Shown in pieces: positions 5,904-12,002 of a stretch of DNA of 12,002 nt. Position numbers and translations under genes: made by a program. The notes below the pieces were generated by a model. It searched no databases and was not told the DNA's origin. It saw only the letters and a program-made list of their open reading frames with translations. This stretch comes from Prevotella sp. UBA1378 (GTDB lineage: Bacteria > Bacteroidota > Bacteroidia > Bacteroidales > Bacteroidaceae): contig DBRC01000047.1 in assembly GCA_002305505.1 (NCBI GenBank), positions 1 to 12,002 of the forward strand, in the 5' to 3' direction. How positions within the stretch are numbered: the stretch's first letter is position 1; every line of letters starts with the position of its first letter.

Positions 5904-7601
5904 TCAGGCACCGCAGGCAAGCAGTACAATCAGCTGTGCCGTCAGGATACGGAGGAACATCGAGAGCGGATAAACCGTCGAGTAACCTACGGCCGGTGTG
6001 TCTTTTGAACAGCTTTGGTTGGCGTATGCCAATGCGGGCGGGTCGGTATAGGTGCCGGCAATCATGCCCATGATGGTGAAGTAGTTGAACTTAAATTTCA
6101 ACCGTGCCAGTGTACCTATTATTAATATAGGGATTACAGTGATGAGGAAACCCGTATAAACGTATTTCAGACCATCGCCTTGGACGACGGTTTCGAGGAA
6201 TCCCGCCCCGGCCTTGATGCCGACGCTGGCCAGGAAGAGCACAAGGCCGATTTCCCGTAGCATCATATTGGCCGATGTGGTGGTATACGTGACGAGCCGC
6301 ACCTTGTAGCCATAGCGCCCGATGAGGATGGCGACAATCAGCGGGCCGCCGGCAATGCCCAGTTTCATAGGCACCGGCATGCCGGGGAGCGCGAACGGCA
6401 GCGAACCGAAGATGATACCCACGATAATGCCCACGAAGATCGTCGCAATATTGGGTGCTTCCAGGCGCTTGATAGAATTGCCCAATACATCGGAAACGCG
6501 GTTCACGAGATCCTCGGGCCCTACCACCATCAGGCGGTCGCCCACTTGGAGCGAAAGGTTCGGGCTGGCAAACAGTTCCATCCCCTGCCGGGTGACGCGG
6601 GTGACATTGACACCGTATACCGACGAGAAATGCATGCCGCTGAGTGTCTTGCCGTTGATTGACGAACGGGTAACAAGGATACGCTTACTCACCATCGGCT
6701 GGTCGGTTTTTTCCCATGCCACTTGTATCTCCGGGCCTATAAATGCGATGATGGCTTCGGCATCGGCTTCGGCACAGACGATGAACACTTGGTCGCCCAG
6801 TTCGAACACCGTGTTGCGGTTGGGGATACTGACATGCCCGTTATGCAGGATGCGCGAGCAAACAAAGTCGCGGTTCAAGAATTCGTGTATTTGCAGCAAA
6901 GTGCGGCCGGCAAGGTAAGAGTTGGTTACCTGCAGATGCATCATGTGTGGCTTTACACGTGTGTTTTCTGCTGCTTCATCGCTCAGTTCTTCTTCTTCCT
7001 TTTCCAGCTTCACGCGGCAGATATACCGGATGGCGATGGTGGCGCCGATGATTCCCAGCACCCCCAAAGGGTAGGCGCAGGCATATCCGGAGGCTATCTG
7101 CGGGACCCCGCCACTCGGGAACATGCTTTCCAATGCCTCGTTGGCGGCTCCGAGCCCCGGCGTATTGGTGACGGCACCGTAAAGCGTGCCCACCATCATC
7201 GGCAGGTTATGCGTGGACGAAGTATCGAAGAAGATGAAATAACAAGCGAACATTACGGCGATATTGAGCAGGACGGTGGCCGTGGAGAGCAGGTTGAGCG
7301 TGACACCGCCTTTGCGGAAACTCTCAAAGAATCCAGGGCCTACCTGGAGGCCTATCATGAAGACGAAGAGGATGAGCCCGAAGTCTTGGACGAAAGTAAG
7401 GATGTTCGGCGGAGCCGTCAGGCGGAAGTGGCCTGCAACGATGCCGGCAAAGAGAACAAAGGTGACGCCTAACGAAATACCGAAAATCTTGATTTTCCCG
7501 AGATAGACGCCGACCGCAATGACAATCGCGTAGAGCAACGCGATATGTGCCACGGAGTCAGTAGCAGTGAATAGGTTTGTTAGCCATTGAAATGAGTCCA
7601 T
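5904..7601 (-). CDS. AspT/YidE/YbjL-type membrane exchanger with two RCK_C (TrkA-C) domains
   Basis: A 565-residue inner-membrane transporter of the aspartate:alanine exchanger (AAE) family. Two membrane halves (about 15-195 and 385-562) flank two cytoplasmic TrkA-C-like regulatory domains at about 215-290 and 300-375 (each with an ELGDQVFIV or LQVGDRLMVV strand). Each half bears a related glycine-rich motif, GAVTNTPGLGAANEAL (142-157) and GTYTDPPALAYAN (516-528), as expected for an internally duplicated fold. Family members exchange aspartate for alanine (Tetragenococcus AspT) or export succinate (Corynebacterium SucE1). The position at the head of an operon for a methylmalonyl-CoA decarboxylase, divergent from methylmalonyl-CoA mutase, makes a dicarboxylate such as succinate a reasonable but unproven substrate. 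A consensus promoter lies just upstream, with a predicted leader of about 20 bases. Confidence 0.88.
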   Translation of the reverse strand: MDSFQWLTNLFTATDSVAHIALLYAIVIAVGVYLGKIKIFGISLGVTFVLFAGIVAGHFRLTAPPNILTFVQDFGLILFVFMIGLQVGPGFFESFRKGGVTLNLLSTATVLLNIAVMFACYFIFFDTSSTHNLPMMVGTLYGAVTNTPGLGAANEALESMFPSGGVPQIASGYACAYPLGVLGIIGATIAIRYICRVKLEKEEEELSDEAAENTRVKPHMMHLQVTNSYLAGRTLLQIHEFLNRDFVCSRILHNGHVSIPNRNTVFELGDQVFIVCAEADAEAIIAFIGPEIQVAWEKTDQPMVSKRILVTRSSINGKTLSGMHFSSVYGVNVTRVTRQGMELFASPNLSLQVGDRLMVVGPEDLVNRVSDVLGNSIKRLEAPNIATIFVGIIVGIIFGSLPFALPGMPVPMKLGIAGGPLIVAILIGRYGYKVRLVTYTTTSANMMLREIGLVLFLASVGIKAGAGFLETVVQGDGLKYVYTGFLITVIPILIIGTLARLKFKFNYFTIMGMIAGTYTDPPALAYANQSCSKDTPAVGYSTVYPLSMFLRILTAQLIVLLACGA

Positions 7602-7626
7602 AACATTAACGTTGATTTAACGACCG

Positions 7627-7659
7627 CAAAATTACTCAAAATACTGCGCAAAAAACAAA
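7627..7659 (-). promoter_or_regulatory. Promoter of the leftward exchanger-decarboxylase operon
   Basis: On the minus strand, TTTG (7659-7656) is followed after 21 bases by TAATTTTG (7634-7627). This matches both parts of the Bacteroidetes consensus at an allowed spacing. The start of transcription would be near 7620, giving a short leader to the ATG at 7601. Confidence 0.75.
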
Positions 7660-7734
7660 AAATGTGCAACTATTTTTGGTCATTCCCACAACTTTTTTGT
7701 ATTTTTCACGATTAAATATTAATTTATATTTCTT

Positions 7735-7768
7735 TTTATCAAAATCTCAAGAAAATCCATTATCTTTG
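7735..7768 (+). promoter_or_regulatory. Promoter of the mutA-mutB operon
   Basis: TATCTTTG at 7761-7768 is an exact match to the Bacteroidetes -7 box TAnnTTTG. The -33 position holds only a T-rich stretch (about 7733-7738) and not TTTG, so this half is weak. Transcription would begin near 7775, giving a leader of about 48 bases before mutA. Confidence 0.65.
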
Positions 7769-7792
7769 CACGTCAAACTTTAGATATAAATG

Positions 7793-7809
7793 CAATAACT
7801 TATATAATA
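7793..7809 (+). repeat. 17-base leader element, copy before mutA
   Basis: CAATAACTTATATAATA lies in the predicted mutA leader, 13 bases before the ATG at 7823. It is identical to the minus-strand sequence at 5882-5866 before the oadG-like gene. It is downstream of the promoter, so it would be transcribed in the mutA message. Confidence 0.7.
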
Positions 7810-7822
7810 AAACAAAGCAACT

Positions 7823-9679
7823 ATGTCAAACAAAAAGGAAAAACTTTTTGCCGAGTTTACCGCGCCTACCAAGCAGGAATGGCTCGACAAAATCGAGGTA
7901 GACCTGAAAGGCGCCGACTTCCAGAAGAGACTGGTATGGAGGACCAATGAAGGCTTCAGCATGCAGCCTTTTTACCGCAAGGAAGATATCGCCAACCTGG
8001 CGACACCCGAGGCTCTCCCGGGCGAATTCCCGTTCGTACGGGGGAACAAGAAGGACAGCAATACGTGGTATGTCCGCCAGGACATTATTGCCGACGACGC
8101 GGCAGCAGCCAATGCTAAGGCGCTCGACATCCTGAACAAGGGCATTGATTCGCTCGGGTTCCGCATACCCGGCAAGCTGGTGAGTGCTGATTTCGTGGAA
8201 ACGTTATTAAAGGGTATCCGCTGCGATATCGTGGAGGTTAACTTCCACACATGCCAGCGCCATTCGCTGGAACTGGCGTTGCTGCTTGCAGATTATTTCG
8301 GGAAGCAAGGCTACGACAAGGAGAAGGTGGCCGGCTCCGTCGACTTCGACCCCATGGGGAAAATCATCGGGAGGGGCAAAGACACCACAGCACTGCTGCC
8401 GGTTGCCGTACAGATTGTAGAGGCCTTGAAAGACTATCCGAACTTCCGTTGCATTGCCGTGAATTCGGACATGCTGAATAATAGCGGGGCTTACATCGTC
8501 CAGGAATTGGGTTATGCGCTGGCTTGGGGTAACGAGTATCTCAACCAGTTGACGGATGCCGGGGTCGACCCCGTGCTGGCCGCATGTAAAATCAAGTTTA
8601 ACATGGGTATCTCTGAAGATTATTTCATGGAGATAGCCAAGTTCCGTGCAGCCCGCCTGTTGTGGGCCGGAATCGTAAAGCAATACGGCCCCGCATGCGA
8701 TTGTGCCTGCCGTATGGTTGTAAATGCCGTTACTTCCAAATACAACCAGACCATCTTCGACAGCTATGTCAACATGCTGCGCTCGCAGACTGAGGCCATG
8801 AGCGCTGCGTTGGGCGGTGTACATTCTATAGTGGTTGTTCCGTTCAATGCCCCTTATGAAGCACCGACGGAGTTCTCGGAGCGTATCGCGCGCAACCAGC
8901 AGTTGCTGCTGAAGGAAGAAAGCCATTTCGATAAGGTGGTCGACCCGTCGGCCGGTTCTTACTTCATCGAAGAGCTGACCGACAACCTGGCCCGTGCTGC
9001 ATGGAAGCTGTTCCTCAAAGTAGAGGACGAAGGCGGGTTCCTCGCTGCAGCCAAGGCCGGCACCATCCAGGATGATATCAATGCTACGAACGGGAAGCGC
9101 CATGACGATGCAGCCAAGCGCAAGGAGTTCATACTCGGTACCAACCAGTTCCCTAATTTTACGGAGAAGAGCGAGGGCAAGGCTCCTGCAGCTTGTGCGT
9201 GCGGTTGCGGAAGCGGCGGCGAGGCTCCCTTTAAGGCTGTCAACACGTCGCGCTTGGCTGCCGATTTCGAGCAGCTTCGCCTGCAGACGGAGAACAGCGG
9301 AAAAGTGCCTACGGCGTTCATGCTTACCATCGGTAACCTGGCATGGAGGCAGGCACGTGCCCAGTTCTCGTCTAATTTCCTTGCCTGTGCCGGATACACG
9401 GTGATAGACAACCTTGGCTTCAAGACAGTGGAGGAGGGCGTCGACGCTGCGCTCAAGGCTGGTGCCGACGTGGTGGTGCTCTGCTCGAGCGACGACGAAT
9501 ATGCTGAATATGCCATACCGGCATTCAAGTATCTTGATGGGCGTGCCATGTTCATCGTGGCCGGTGCACCGGCCTGTATGGACGACCTGAAAGCTGCCGG
9601 TATCGAGAATTTCGTTCATGTGAAATGCAATGTGCTTGAAACGTTGAAAGAGTACAATGCTAAGTTAGGGGTTAAATGA
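7823..9679 (+). CDS. mutA: Methylmalonyl-CoA mutase small (beta) subunit
   Basis: A 618-residue partner of MutB in the heterodimeric adenosylcobalamin-dependent mutase that interconverts succinyl-CoA and (R)-methylmalonyl-CoA in the cytoplasm. Residues up to about 440 form the TIM-barrel half (for example KFNMGISEDYFMEIAKFRAARLLWAG and VDPSAGSYFIEELTD, both like MutB). Residues about 495-618 form the Rossmann-like half. This subunit is catalytically silent in the family, and the sequence agrees: where MutB has the cobalt-binding D-x-H-x-x-G, this protein has L506, W508 and A511 (GNLAWRQAR). The linker holds an unusual cluster of three cysteines (458, 460, 462: ACACGCGSGG). The start is supported by the leader and promoter. 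The stop overlaps the mutB start by 4 bases (ATGA), so the two chains are probably made in step. Confidence 0.95.
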   Translation: MSNKKEKLFAEFTAPTKQEWLDKIEVDLKGADFQKRLVWRTNEGFSMQPFYRKEDIANLATPEALPGEFPFVRGNKKDSNTWYVRQDIIADDAAAANAKALDILNKGIDSLGFRIPGKLVSADFVETLLKGIRCDIVEVNFHTCQRHSLELALLLADYFGKQGYDKEKVAGSVDFDPMGKIIGRGKDTTALLPVAVQIVEALKDYPNFRCIAVNSDMLNNSGAYIVQELGYALAWGNEYLNQLTDAGVDPVLAACKIKFNMGISEDYFMEIAKFRAARLLWAGIVKQYGPACDCACRMVVNAVTSKYNQTIFDSYVNMLRSQTEAMSAALGGVHSIVVVPFNAPYEAPTEFSERIARNQQLLLKEESHFDKVVDPSAGSYFIEELTDNLARAAWKLFLKVEDEGGFLAAAKAGTIQDDINATNGKRHDDAAKRKEFILGTNQFPNFTEKSEGKAPAACACGCGSGGEAPFKAVNTSRLAADFEQLRLQTENSGKVPTAFMLTIGNLAWRQARAQFSSNFLACAGYTVIDNLGFKTVEEGVDAALKAGADVVVLCSSDDEYAEYAIPAFKYLDGRAMFIVAGAPACMDDLKAAGIENFVHVKCNVLETLKEYNAKLGVK

Positions 9680-11856
9680 GTAAAGAAGTCATGAGAAAGA
9701 ATTTTAAAGACATAGATATTTATGCCGGCATTCAGGCGCAGGACGGTGCTGAATGGCAGAAGGCTAACGGCATTGCTTACAACTGGAAAACTCCGGAACA
9801 CATCGAAGTGAAGCCGGTTTACACGAAGGAAGACTTGGAAGGCATGGAGCATCTCGACTATGCGGCCGGCATACCCCCGTTCCTGCGCGGCCCGTACTCG
9901 ATGATGTATCCTTTCCGCCCATGGACCATCCGCCAGTATGCCGGGTTCTCTACGGCCGAGGAATCAAACGCTTTCTACCGCCGCAATCTGGCCAGCGGGC
10001 AGAAAGGCTTGTCGGTAGCTTTCGACCTTCCGACACACCGCGGTTACGACCCCGACAACGCCCGTGTGGTAGGCGATGTGGGCAAGGCCGGCGTGTCCAT
10101 CTGCAACGAAGAGAACATGAAGGTGCTCTTCGACGGCATTCCGCTGAACAAGATGTCGGTATCAATGACCATGAACGGCGCTGTGCTGCCCGTGCTCGCT
10201 TTCTATATCGTAGCCGGACTGGAGCAAGGGGCAAAGCTGGAGGAAATGGCCGGTACGATTCAGAACGACATCCTGAAGGAGTTCATGGTGCGCAACACCT
10301 ATATTTACCCCCCTGCATTCTCCATGAAGATTATTGCCGACATCTTTGAGTTTACCTCGCAGAAGATGCCGAAGTTCAATTCTATATCCATCTCGGGATA
10401 CCACATGCAGGAGGCCGGTGCCACGGCCGATATAGAGCTGGCTTACACGCTGGCCGACGGTATGGACTATTTGCGTACCGGTGTGAACGCAGGCATAGAC
10501 ATCGATGCTTTCGCTCCGCGCCTGTCGTTCTTCTGGGCTATCGGCGTAAACCACTTCATGGAGATAGCCAAGATGCGTGCAGGGCGCCTGCTTTGGGCAA
10601 AGATAGTGAAGGGATTCGGTGCGAAAGACCCGAAATCGATGGCATTGCGGACCCACTCGCAGACATCGGGGTGGTCGCTTACCGAGCAAGACCCTTTCAA
10701 CAACGTGGGCCGCACGTGTATCGAGGCAATGGCCGCCGTGCTGGGGCACACGCAGTCGTTGCACACCAACTCGCTTGACGAAGCCATCGCGCTGCCGACA
10801 GACTTCTCGGCACGTATTGCGCGCAATACGCAGATTTACATACAAAACGAAACGAAGGTGTGCAAGCATATCGACCCATGGGCCGGTTCTTATTATGTAG
10901 AATCGCTCACCAACGAACTGGTGCACAAGGCATGGGAGCACATCCAGGAAATCGAGAAGCTCGGCGGTATGGCTAAGGCCATTGAAACGGGTGTGCCCAA
11001 GATGCGCATTGAGGAGGCTGCCGCGCGTACGCAGGCCCGTATCGACTCGGGTGTGCAGACCATCGTGGGCACCAACAAGTACCGTCTTGACCACGAGGAT
11101 CCCATAGATATCCTCGAGGTAGACAATACGGCAGTGCGCGTGCAGCAGGAGGAAAGCCTTAAGCAGGTGCGCGCCCATCGCGACGAGGCAGCATGCAAGG
11201 CTGCCCTCAAGGCGATTACCGATTGCGTACGGGAGTTTAAGGAAGGCAAGAAGAGCGAGGACAACCTGCTCGATTTGGCGGTGAAAGCCGCTCAGCTGCG
11301 CTGTACGCTCGGTGAGATCAGTGATGCCTGCGAGGACATCGTAGGCCGTTATAAAGCAGTAGTAAGGACAATTTCAGGCGTGTATTCATCAGAAAGTAAG
11401 AACGACTCAGACTTTAATAAGGCATGTGAGTTGACGGAGGAGTTTGCGAAGAAAGAAGGTCGCCGTCCGCGTATCTTCGTTGCGAAGATGGGACAGGACG
11501 GGCACGACCGCGGTGCGAAAGTCGTGGCAACGGGTTATGCCGACTGTGGTTTCGACGTGGATATGGGGCCGCTGTTCCAGACACCGGCCGAGGCGGCACG
11601 CGAGGCTGTGGAGAACGACGTGCATATCATCGGTGCCTCATCGCTTGCTGCCGGCCACAAGACATTGATTCCCCAGCTCATTGAAGAGCTCAAACGGCTG
11701 GGTCGCGATGATATCATGGTGATTGCCGGCGGTGTGATTCCTGCACAGGATTACGATTATCTCTATAAAGCCGGTGTGGCGGCCATCTTCGGCCCGGGCA
11801 CCTCGGTGGCTAAGGCAGCTGTAGAGATGATGAAGATTCTGCTCGACAAAGAGTAA
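9676..11856 (+). CDS. mutB: Methylmalonyl-CoA mutase large (alpha, catalytic) subunit
   Basis: A 726-residue catalytic subunit, of normal family length. The N-terminal TIM barrel binds the CoA ester: FLRGPYSMMYPFRPWTIRQY, FDLPTHRGYDPDN and MVRNTYIYPP are hallmark stretches. Y88, R206 and H243 correspond to the Propionibacterium active-site residues TyrA89, ArgA207 and HisA244. The C-terminal cobalamin domain (about 590-726) has the base-off/His-on motif D-x-H-x-x-G at 608-613, with cobalt ligand H610 and K604 nearby. All key residues are present, so the enzyme should be active given cobalamin. In this phylum the mutase mainly runs from succinyl-CoA towards propionate. The listed ATG overlaps the mutA stop; a second ATG at 9691 (giving MRKNFKDIDIY) is an equally plausible start. 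No meaB chaperone gene follows, which is unlike many mutase operons. Confidence 0.97.
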   Translation: MSKEVMRKNFKDIDIYAGIQAQDGAEWQKANGIAYNWKTPEHIEVKPVYTKEDLEGMEHLDYAAGIPPFLRGPYSMMYPFRPWTIRQYAGFSTAEESNAFYRRNLASGQKGLSVAFDLPTHRGYDPDNARVVGDVGKAGVSICNEENMKVLFDGIPLNKMSVSMTMNGAVLPVLAFYIVAGLEQGAKLEEMAGTIQNDILKEFMVRNTYIYPPAFSMKIIADIFEFTSQKMPKFNSISISGYHMQEAGATADIELAYTLADGMDYLRTGVNAGIDIDAFAPRLSFFWAIGVNHFMEIAKMRAGRLLWAKIVKGFGAKDPKSMALRTHSQTSGWSLTEQDPFNNVGRTCIEAMAAVLGHTQSLHTNSLDEAIALPTDFSARIARNTQIYIQNETKVCKHIDPWAGSYYVESLTNELVHKAWEHIQEIEKLGGMAKAIETGVPKMRIEEAAARTQARIDSGVQTIVGTNKYRLDHEDPIDILEVDNTAVRVQQEESLKQVRAHRDEAACKAALKAITDCVREFKEGKKSEDNLLDLAVKAAQLRCTLGEISDACEDIVGRYKAVVRTISGVYSSESKNDSDFNKACELTEEFAKKEGRRPRIFVAKMGQDGHDRGAKVVATGYADCGFDVDMGPLFQTPAEAAREAVENDVHIIGASSLAAGHKTLIPQLIEELKRLGRDDIMVIAGGVIPAQDYDYLYKAGVAAIFGPGTSVAKAAVEMMKILLDKE

Positions 11857-11879
11857 GCTCTTATAAACTTTATATATGT

Positions 11880-11912
11880 AAATGGGTGCAACCGCAGTGG
11901 CTGCACCCATTT
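11880..11912. terminator. Stem-loop terminator after mutB
   Basis: AAATGGGTGCA (11880-11890) pairs perfectly with TGCACCCATTT (11902-11912), an 11-bp stem with an 11-base loop, starting 24 bases after the mutB stop. The T-run after it on the plus strand is poor. The A/T flanks are symmetric, so it could serve both mutB and a convergent gene on the minus strand. Confidence 0.75.
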
Positions 11913-11926
11913 CATCTGTTCATCCG

Positions 11927-12002
11927 TTACGCCAGTTCGGGATAAGAAACCCGCGCTAATCCGGCGGCATATAAGGAAAGCGGCCCGGATGATTTTTGGC
12001 CA
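11927..12002 (-). CDS. Possible 3' end of a convergent gene (partial)
   Basis: On the minus strand one frame stays open from the window edge to a TAA at 11929-11927, giving 24 residues that end SLYAAGLARVSYPELA. The composition looks protein-like, and a bidirectional stem-loop lies just beyond the stop, as expected for two converging genes. The fragment is too short to assign a family. Another minus-strand frame is open for 14 codons before a TAG, so the choice of frame is not secure. Confidence 0.3.
   Translation of the reverse strand, partial: GQKSSGPLSLYAAGLARVSYPELA

Larger units (their letters stand above)
7602..7822. other. Divergent control region between the exchanger gene and mutA
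   Basis: This A+T-rich region of 221 bases separates the leftward pump operon from the rightward mutase operon. It contains a good promoter for each direction and the 17-base leader element before mutA. Nothing in it looks coding. The roughly 100 bases between the two promoter cores leave room for a shared regulator site, but I see no clear long dyad operator. Confidence 0.7.

Noticed and set aside
6723..7472. Plus-strand open frame of 249 codons opposite the exchanger gene
   Set aside because: It is antisense to well-formed membrane helices and TrkA-C domains. The translated sequence is highly charged and without family resemblance.
8207..9619. Minus-strand open frame of 470 codons opposite mutA
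   Set aside because: It lies wholly within mutA, which is a clear family member. The frame is open because of the high-G+C codon bias of mutA, and the translated protein resembles no family.
10162..11178. Minus-strand open frame of 338 codons opposite mutB
   Set aside because: It is fully antisense to the conserved catalytic subunit and has the mixed Cys/His/Arg composition typical of shadow frames.
11959..11990. Short inverted repeat ATCCGG/CCGGAT near the right edge
   Set aside because: Only 6 bases pair before the stem breaks, in a G+C-rich stretch that may be coding. It is indistinguishable from chance.
11989..12002. Possible plus-strand gene start at ATG 11989 after AAGGA
   Set aside because: Only a few codons are visible and the AAGGA is too far from the ATG. 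A convergent minus-strand end fits the bidirectional stem-loop better.
1..12002. Mobile elements, CRISPR arrays, tRNA or rRNA genes and defence systems
   Set aside because: I saw no transposase or integrase, no regularly spaced repeats, no tRNA cloverleaf sequences and no defence gene families. All longer coding regions are accounted for by the metabolic and envelope genes listed.

Overview
The window comes from a member of the Bacteroidales, most likely gut-type Bacteroidaceae or Prevotellaceae. Three things point there. The promoters fit the Bacteroidetes pattern TTTG-N19-21-TAnnTTTG. The start codons mostly lack Shine-Dalgarno sequences. The gene content is typical: a DUF5020 barrel, a secreted protein with a Prevotella/Bacteroides C-terminal tail, and a sodium-pump decarboxylase beside methylmalonyl-CoA mutase. 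Genus cannot be fixed from the sequence alone.

Layout. From 14 to 7601 all genes lie on the minus strand. A probable operon starts at 7601 and runs leftwards: an AspT/YidE-type membrane exchanger, an OadG-like subunit with an extracytoplasmic lamin-tail-like domain, a biotin carrier protein, the sodium-translocating decarboxylase beta subunit, a DUF5020 outer-membrane barrel and a LuxR-type regulator. A separately promoted secreted repeat protein (14-1651) follows. A divergent control region (7602-7822) separates this block from the plus-strand operon mutA-mutB (7823-11856), which encodes methylmalonyl-CoA mutase and ends at a clear stem-loop (11880-11912). The last 76 bases may hold the tail of a convergent gene.

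How the genes work together. MutA/MutB interconvert succinyl-CoA and (R)-methylmalonyl-CoA. After epimerisation, a biotin-dependent decarboxylase makes propionyl-CoA and uses the energy to export sodium ions. This is the succinate-to-propionate branch of Bacteroidales fermentation. The biotin carrier, the membrane channel subunit and the gamma-like anchor are all here. The carboxyltransferase (alpha) subunit, methylmalonyl-CoA epimerase and the mutase chaperone MeaB are not, so they must be encoded elsewhere. The exchanger belongs to a family that includes a succinate exporter (Corynebacterium SucE1), so it could move a dicarboxylate linked to this pathway; that is inference.

The most notable unexplained signal is an identical 17-base sequence placed 13-16 bases before the start codons of both mutA and the oadG-like gene. 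I found no wholly new system such as a defence island, mobile element or CRISPR array. The window reads as a metabolic region with some under-described parts.
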